From Rhypophila decipiens (Eukaryota; Ascomycota; Sordariomycetes; Sordariales; Naviculisporaceae): a DNA stretch of 64,000 nt. Position numbers and translations under genes: made by a program. Positions 58,184 through 64,000 of the stretch are shown piece by piece. The first letter of the stretch is position 1. Every line of letters begins with the position of its first letter. The notes beneath the pieces are model-generated. The model was not told the origin of the DNA, did not search any database, and saw only the letters and a list, made by a program, of their open reading frames with translations. The stretch lies in assembly GCA_033297075.1 (NCBI GenBank), contig MU858124.1:62001-126000 (forward strand), read 5' to 3'.

Positions 58184-59086
58184 CTAGTTGGCATCGGGTT
58201 GGCTGAGGATGTACTCGACGGCCTTGTCGACTGTAAGAGGTAAGATATGTTAGTTCAATGCTGCGCGCGATGTTGTGTGGCATGGATGGGAGCACGTACT
58301 GCTGTGGATCTGGTCGGCATCCTTGTCGGGGATCTCGATGCTAAACTCCTGATGGCGTGAAAGGGCAATGGTCAGTTTTTGTCTTCCCTTTCCAGTATTG
58401 AGTACCTGTGTTGCGAAGACCAACAGTCCTTGTCTTGTCACGCCAAACGTCCAGCCCAGATGTTCTAACTGTGAATGATAGAGGGAAAATGACGTACCTC
58501 CTCAATGGCCATCACAACCTCCACGGTGTCGAGGGAATCGAGACCGAGGTCGTTGGCGAAGTGGGAAGTCTCGGTGATCTATTTTGCGTCCTTGTCAGAT
58601 ACGTCCATCAATCTTGTCGACGGTATCCGGCGATACTATCGGGTCGGTAAAAGGTAAAGGGAGAGAGCGTGACTAACGTTGCTTGGGTCGTTGACCTGTG
58701 AAAAGGATTAGGTTAGCCATGTCAAGTTAATTCCAGAACCAATCCGATGGAAAGGTATCTTGTCCAGCATAAGGTTGACAGTTCATTGCCAAAATGCATT
58801 GTTCCATGGACGTAACATCTCCCGCATCCATCACTATCCACTCTCCCCAACCAAAACATACCTTGTCGAATCCCGTGAGGAGCTGCTTAATCCGCGAGTA
58901 AACCTCGGACCTCTCGAGACCGCCAGCGGCAGAGTAGAACCGCACACCTTGCCACGCGAGGGCTTTGGGAACGAAGGAAGAAGTAACAGTCTTGGGGACA
59001 GCGACGGCTAATCTCCTGACGGCGACGGGGCGCATGGCTGTCTTGGATGCCGCGGAGGCAGTTCGGAGGATGGCGGTGCGGAACAT
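58184..59086 (-). CDS. ACP1: Mitochondrial acyl carrier protein
   Basis: Five small exons on the minus strand, 59086-58862, 58695-58678, 58578-58498, 58348-58300 and 58230-58184, give 139 residues; every junction fits phase. Exon 2 is an 18-base microexon coding VNDPSN. The N-terminus (MFRTAILRTASAASKTAMRP) is an Arg/Ala-rich mitochondrial targeting sequence. The mature protein has SRIKQLLTGFDKV and FANDLGLDSLDTVEVVMAIE, where Ser96 in DSL carries phosphopantetheine. EFSIEIPDKDADQIHSIDKA closes the four-helix fold. It serves mitochondrial fatty-acid (lipoic acid) synthesis and is a subunit of complex I (NDUFAB1) with the LYR proteins. The next gene upstream codes for another complex I subunit. 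Identity is nearly certain. Confidence 0.93.
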
Positions 59087-59701
59087 TGTTGCTGCTGCCG
59101 GATGCGTGGATCTAAAAAAGGACGAGAGAGAAAGAGAGACGAGACGTCGCGGACAGACAATTGATTGCGGCGTGCGGTGGTGGTAATGTCGCAATTGAAT
59201 GAGGCCGACGTGATGGTGGACAAGAGTGGCTACGTTCGAAGCTTCAACCAGTGATGATAAATTTCTCGCCAAACCCCGGCAAGCCGGTTGCACTCAAGCT
59301 CGGAGCAGCTCGAGCAAGCTTGGATGGCCCGTGCGGCGTCACGTGAAGCCGGTGGGGCATTGATGACTGTCAGGTTCACTAACAGATGTTCTGCCAATTC
59401 GGCGCTTTACCTGTTAGTGGAGCTTGCCAAATAGTATCATCGTCGTCGTCATTGAATCATGGATATCAGAGCCAAAAGAGCCATGGACAAAGTTGAGCAC
59501 ATCAGACAACAAAAAAGAAACTCTGTCTGTAATAGCTATGGTGTATTTACAGGTCTAAACATCTACAGCTTGGTTTGGAAAGTTTGGAAGGCCTGCGTGC
59601 GATTTCTTTCGTGCATCCTTTCACCGCGAATACCTCGTCCAAGAAACAAAAGAAACAACTTTTACAGAACCAGCCATTGCGCCTCATTGGTAGCACCTTG
59701 C
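59087..59701. other. Intergenic between two complex I genes
   Basis: 615 bases from the end of the TYKY gene to the acyl carrier protein start. No other gene seen; this holds the acyl carrier protein promoter. Confidence 0.5.
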
Positions 59702-60653
59702 TTATCTGTAGGGCGCATCCGCTCTGATAGCCGCAGCCAGCTCAGGCTCCCATTTGTCACCATTCGACAGCAATTTCTCTGGAAAGTAGGAATAAGATTA
59801 GCATGGAGCTTCAGAACCGAAACCGTAGCTAGATAAAGAACCATACCCTTGTTGTAAAGCAACTCCTCGCGAGTCTCGGTGGCATATTCTGCATTGGGAG
59901 ACTCGACGATGGCGTCGACAGGGCACGACTCCTGGCAGAAGCCGCAGTAGATGCACTTGGTCATGTCGATGTCGTAGCGGGTCGTCCGGCGGGATCCGTC
60001 AGCGCGCTCCTCGGCCTCGATGGTGATGGCCTGTGCCGGGCAGACAGCCTCGCAGAGCTTGCAGGCAATGCAACGCTCTTCGCCCGAAGGATATCTGCGC
60101 AGGGCGTGCTCGCCACGGAATCGGGGAGAGATGGGGCCCTGTAGAGATTGTCAATCTTGGTCCGTCCGAATGTCTTCTCTCGTCCATATTTCCTTGTCCG
60201 ACTCCTTGATTCATGTGATCTTCCATAATAACTGAATCATCGTCCTACTCCGCTGCTGAGGAACGTACCTTCTCGAAGGGGTAGTAAATGGTATAACTGC
60301 ATCATCCGCAATTCGTCAGTTCCACTCCATCCAACAGCAACTGTCGATCCCGGGAATACTCACGGCGGTCTGAAGAACTGCTCCAGCAGCACGTACATGC
60401 CGCGCGCCATCTCGGTGAGCAAAAAGTACTTCCCCAGCTTGTCAAAGAGCGCCTCGGGCTCCTCATCCCACTTCCGTGGTGGCGGCAGACGGAATCCCTT
60501 GGGCGGCGGGCCCGAAGGTGTCGCGTAGCTTCTCCTCCATTGTTGCGCGATGAGCTGTGCAGTGACGGGTGTGGCGACGACTCGCCTCACGGCAGCTACC
60601 CGTGTGAGCTGGCGGGCCATCGAGGCCGTGGTGGTCGCTGTCGTGGGGAGCAT
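59702..60653 (-). CDS. Complex I TYKY (NDUFS8-type) iron-sulfur subunit
   Basis: Four exons on the minus strand, 60653-60364, 60296-60269, 60138-59847 and 59778-59702, give 228 residues. Exon 2 is only 28 bases and codes YTIYYPFEK. The N-terminus is a mitochondrial presequence (basic, Ala/Thr-rich, up to about RRSYATP). Two 4Fe-4S motifs are complete: [16 protein letters not shown] (Cys129, 132, 135, 139) and [16 protein letters not shown] (Cys168, 171, 174, 178), the N6a and N6b clusters. [20 protein letters not shown] precedes them, and the end reads [20 protein letters not shown]. It passes electrons within the peripheral arm of complex I towards ubiquinone. The start could instead be the Met 11 codons later. 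Identity is nearly certain. Confidence 0.93.
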
Positions 60654-61247
60654 ATTTATCGATTGGATGCGGGTTTTCGACGACGGTAGGACGACAGGGC
60701 GATTATTGCGTCGACAGAGGCTTCCCCGAGGCCAATTGCGCAGGACTGGGCTGGATCCTGTCAAGGTTGAGGTCCGGGGCCGTATTAGAGTGGAGTGGAG
60801 AGCTCTTGAGCGAGTGGTGGCGGGAGTTTGGGGAGCTTTCACCGGGAGGCGAAGCTTTGACGTGATGGACTCCGGACGTTAGATCCCGGCTCTGAACGCT
60901 TGGGACAGCTGTGGGAATTTCAAGCCAGCTTGGAGCGGGATTACAATTCTGGGACTTTGATTGGCTGGCAAGCTTCAATGTGGGGTAGCTTTTGGTACCT
61001 TGTTCCTGAGTCTCACGTGATACCCCGGGCAGCACTCACAGTGAGTCCAGGCTATTGATCATAAACTGCAGATGATGCACTTTGAGGTTTATGCTTATTA
61101 TGATCTAAGTATTAGGGTATTTGAATTCACTCCTCAATTAAATCCGTCTCTCAAATTTCCAAATCTTGCGAAATCTTCTCAGATCTCTGCCAATATTCTG
61201 TCCTGCTGAGAATTCGATCCTTCCTCCTCATTCCTGCAAATTCGTCT
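60654..61247. other. Intergenic, TYKY promoter
   Basis: About 590 bases. The TYKY frame stays open upstream to 60842 but without a presequence-like start; no other gene is seen. Confidence 0.5.
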
Positions 61248-63315
61248 TTAAAATTTCTTCTCCCAAGTCATCCACCAAACGCCCATATTAGCCGCAACGA
61301 CCAAATCCAACATCTTGAGGCCCTCATCGTGAATGATCAGCTTGCCCAGCTTCGCCCTCTTACCCCGATTCCCACCGCCGGCCTTTTCCCGTCCCAAACT
61401 CAGATCCATCGGCCCATCATCGTAATCCTCATCATCCCAATCATCTTCGTCACTAGACCTCTCCCGCTGATCCAGCTTCAACAACTTGCTAAACCCCGTG
61501 TGCAACGAGGCATGGTGGTGTCCACTCCCTCCTTCACTCTCCCTTCTCTTATTGAACACATCGCCATTCGGGAGATTAAACCTTAGCTCGCTCACATTTT
61601 TGGCACCCAGAAACGCATTAGCAAGCGAATCGCGACTCGGTTTCGCCGCCCCAGCCGAAGCAGAGAGCTGCGCATCTCGTCGAATGTTTTGCGCCATGGT
61701 CACCGGGTCGAACTTTGGATTCCTTCCTGTCAGTGTATGCCTACACTTGAGACTTCGCCCATTGCTGCTCGTCCGAAACTCGCACACCCCATCCCACGGA
61801 CTGAGGAAGACATAGCCCCTCGGCTTGAGGCCTGGACCGGGTGTTGTGATGAGCGACTCGGGCTGGCCGCCTTCTGGCGCAGGACGATGCTGAGAATCGA
61901 AGGATGCATGGGCGGTTGAATCGACCGATCCCGTGGTGGACGCGCTTCCCTGCCGCTGGTGGAAACCCTTTCTCGGCGGCTGGAAACCCTCGGGCGGATA
62001 TCCCTCGTCCGGGCTTTTAGACCGTGAGTGTTGGTCATGTCGCCGAAATGCGCCTTTCAGATTGGACGTCCAGGATTTGGAATACGCCATCATGATCTGG
62101 CGATGGAATCCTTCCTGTGGGATACGCAGGGTGTTGGTGGTCTTGGAGTTGTCTGCGTTCATGGCTGCCCGCCCGCGGAGTGCCTCCTCAAAGGTCTGGG
62201 CAGATTTGGGATGTGATGCTTCCACGCTAGCTAGAGTCGGCATGTTGCGGTATTTTGCGTAGCCAGACGTTTCGATGTGGATATCCATCCTCTGAGCCGT
62301 GGCCATGGACCCCATATCGTCTGGGTTCAGACTCGCATCTGCTTGCTCAGGGGTCGGGATGTTGGTCTCGAACGACGAGACCTTGCCGATATTCCATTGG
62401 TTTCCGGATGCTGGGTCGCGGCGAATAATGCTGAGAGAAAACGGCTGACAAGAGGGGCGCTTCCCGAGTTTATTCGGTGACCCAGGCCTGTACTTGATGT
62501 TGTTTGATGGTGAGTGGGACGAGAGCTGGACGGCTTGTGATGCACCATATGTCGGCGTAAGGGGTCGGTCTCTGGGTGAAGTAACTGGCATTCCTGAACC
62601 GTAGTTCTCCGGTGGTGCTTGGAGGCTCTGAGGTCGGGGGCCTAGCGGCTTGCGCATCGGTGGTGGTGAAGCCGACAAGGGGACGTTCATAAGTGGACGA
62701 GGGGGGAGCGGAGGCCCATCTATTGAAGCTGCACTTGACTGTCTCGAATGAAACATGGGATTTGGTCGGTACCCGTCTGGATTCGGTTCTGGAAGCTGGG
62801 GGTCTGCTGGTGCACCAGGGTTCGCGCCGGACGTCGAAGGCCTCGAGTTGAGATAAGGTTGCGGCGCTGGCGGCGGAAGGGGCGCCGTGACCGAACCGCC
62901 CGAACCGCTCTTGTCAAGGTTTGGGACCTTGGCGGAAGCCGGCAAAGGCTTGCGGTGGATAACTTGTCTCGAGCTCTCACTGCTGGATCGAGGCGAGAGG
63001 GTATCCGGCCGCCGTTGCGGAGCTACCAACAGCTCATCTGCTGCCAAGTCGAGGTGAATGTAGTAAAGTGAATTAGCGACATCCTCAGAAGTCACGTTCT
63101 TTTTGTGTGGCCGGAACGTGGATAAAATGACATCTGTTGAGATGTTAGCGCATAACCATAGGGACGGATGTGAGAGGCATACCTCGTGTGCCCGGGACAC
63201 GCGAGATGTAGAGAGTAAGTGACTCCCGAACATCTGGAAAATGAGGATATTGCGGCGGGTTTGCTGCGATTGAGTTGATGGCCGATAGTGACTTTGCCTC
63301 GACTTGCGTGCCCAT
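61248..63315 (-). CDS. Large disordered protein of unknown function
   Basis: Two exons, 63315-63183 and 63133-61248, give 672 residues; donor GTATGCC and acceptor CAACAG restore TRDVILSTFRPHKKNVTSED. The N-terminal 80 residues look folded (SLTLYISRVPGTRDVILSTF, NSLYYIHLDLAADELL). A long Pro/Ser-rich region (about 90-260) follows. A second folded-looking part then begins PFSLSIIRRDPASGNQWNIG and goes on to YVFLSPWDGVCEFRTSSNGR and SLKCRHTLTG. The end has an acidic patch (SSDEDDWDDEDYDDG), then basic residues and LGKLIIHDEGLKMLDLVVAA near a hydrophobic C-terminus. I recognise it only as a type of ascomycete conserved hypothetical protein and can assign no function. A start 12 bases upstream is also possible. 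Confidence 0.7.
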
Positions 63316-64000
63316 CCTGGATATCACCAGCTCTCGAACCTGACACTACTGACAAGAATTTTCCTCGCGCAAGAAACCGTTGTGAGCGAGTGTCTTCCGG
63401 CCTTCCGCAAATAATTATGAGCTTGTGGTAGGTGGCCGGCCACCGTTGGATGGGTGATGGGGTGCTACTAATGTATGCGCAAATCGGCGGGCCAACGGAT
63501 AGGGGTCGGAGTCCTTGCGCGGAGCAAGACCGAGACCAAAAGTAACCCGAGACCGGGAGATAGAAGTCAAAGGAAGAAAAATGTTTGCGTAGCGCTGTCG
63601 TAGAAGAAGTTGAAGCAAGTCGTCTCCGCGGGTCCAACCAACGATATGCGACGAGTCCGAATCCAGTTTCTTCGGAGGGAGACTGCCAACGTGGGGCTCG
63701 ATCTTGGGTTCCAGAACAACTCACAGCTGAAATGGTGGTGGACTACAGTGCGTCAGCTATGTGGCTGGGGCTGAGTCCATCACTGTTGTTATTTTTGCCG
63801 CAAGCTTGCCCAACTCGAGCGCTCTGAAGCCGATAGCTACCGGGCGCTAGTTGACGCAGAGTCAGGAGAGGGAGAGTGTCTTGGCAGGGCCCTTCAAAAA
63901 GACCTGTTTTGGGCAAGCTGTCCGCTGTCTCATCTCAAAAAGAAATATATCTCGGCTGCCTTTGTTTAATCCGTTCCAACGTGTTCGTCTCCAACGACGA
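63316..64000. other. Intergenic at right edge
   Basis: About 680 bases. Open stretches on both strands here have no recognisable domain, so none is called. Confidence 0.45.

Overview
This window is nuclear DNA from a filamentous ascomycete (Pezizomycotina, most likely Sordariomycetes). The evidence is short 50-120 base introns with GTRNGT donors and CTRAC-type branch sites, intron-bearing tRNA genes, a HET-domain gene, GH31 and GH47 enzymes, nuclear genes for mitochondrial complex I, and a relic whose premature stops look like RIP (CpA to TpA) damage. No virus, CRISPR array or bacterial operon is present.

Layout. 1-2.5 kb: the left edge holds a decayed or partial minus-strand reading frame, then promoter DNA. 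2.5-8 kb: a compact co-directional trio of a BcABA3-type sesquiterpene synthase, a pisatin-demethylase-like P450 with a GC-AG intron, and a sulfotransferase-like protein. All three upstream regions are rich in the hexamer TCCGAG/CTCGGA, which suggests one shared regulator. 8.5-14 kb: a cysteine-rich membrane-anchored protein, a RIP-damaged relic gene and a second P450 on the minus strand. 14.8-22.2 kb: tRNA-Ser(CGA), an S58 (DmpA-type) peptidase, a secreted GH31 glucosidase and a convergent Dal5-type transporter. 23.9-31.5 kb: an odd tRNA (Arg-like body, UUU anticodon), a SNF2-family ATPase, a GH47 mannosidase and tRNA-Ala(CGC). 31.9-40.6 kb: a DUF1996 secreted protein, an APH-like kinase, a mitochondrial phosphate carrier, an SFH5-like Sec14 protein and a HET protein. 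41.4-45 kb: three small secreted-protein genes, one carrying an internal stop. 45-52.7 kb: a gene-poor stretch. 52.7-64 kb: a two-finger CCCH protein, mitochondrial acyl carrier protein, the complex I TYKY/NDUFS8 subunit and a large disordered protein.

How they may work together. The trio at 2.5-8 kb is the best candidate for an undescribed system. It would cyclise farnesyl diphosphate with the unusual BcABA3-type enzyme, oxidise the product with one or two P450s, and possibly sulfate it. It lacks the short-chain dehydrogenase of the Botrytis abscisic acid cluster, so the product is probably not abscisic acid itself. The acyl carrier protein and TYKY genes lie next to each other, and both products belong to respiratory complex I. 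Exon boundaries were worked out by hand from splice signals and reading phase. Intergenic calls mean only that I found no supportable gene.
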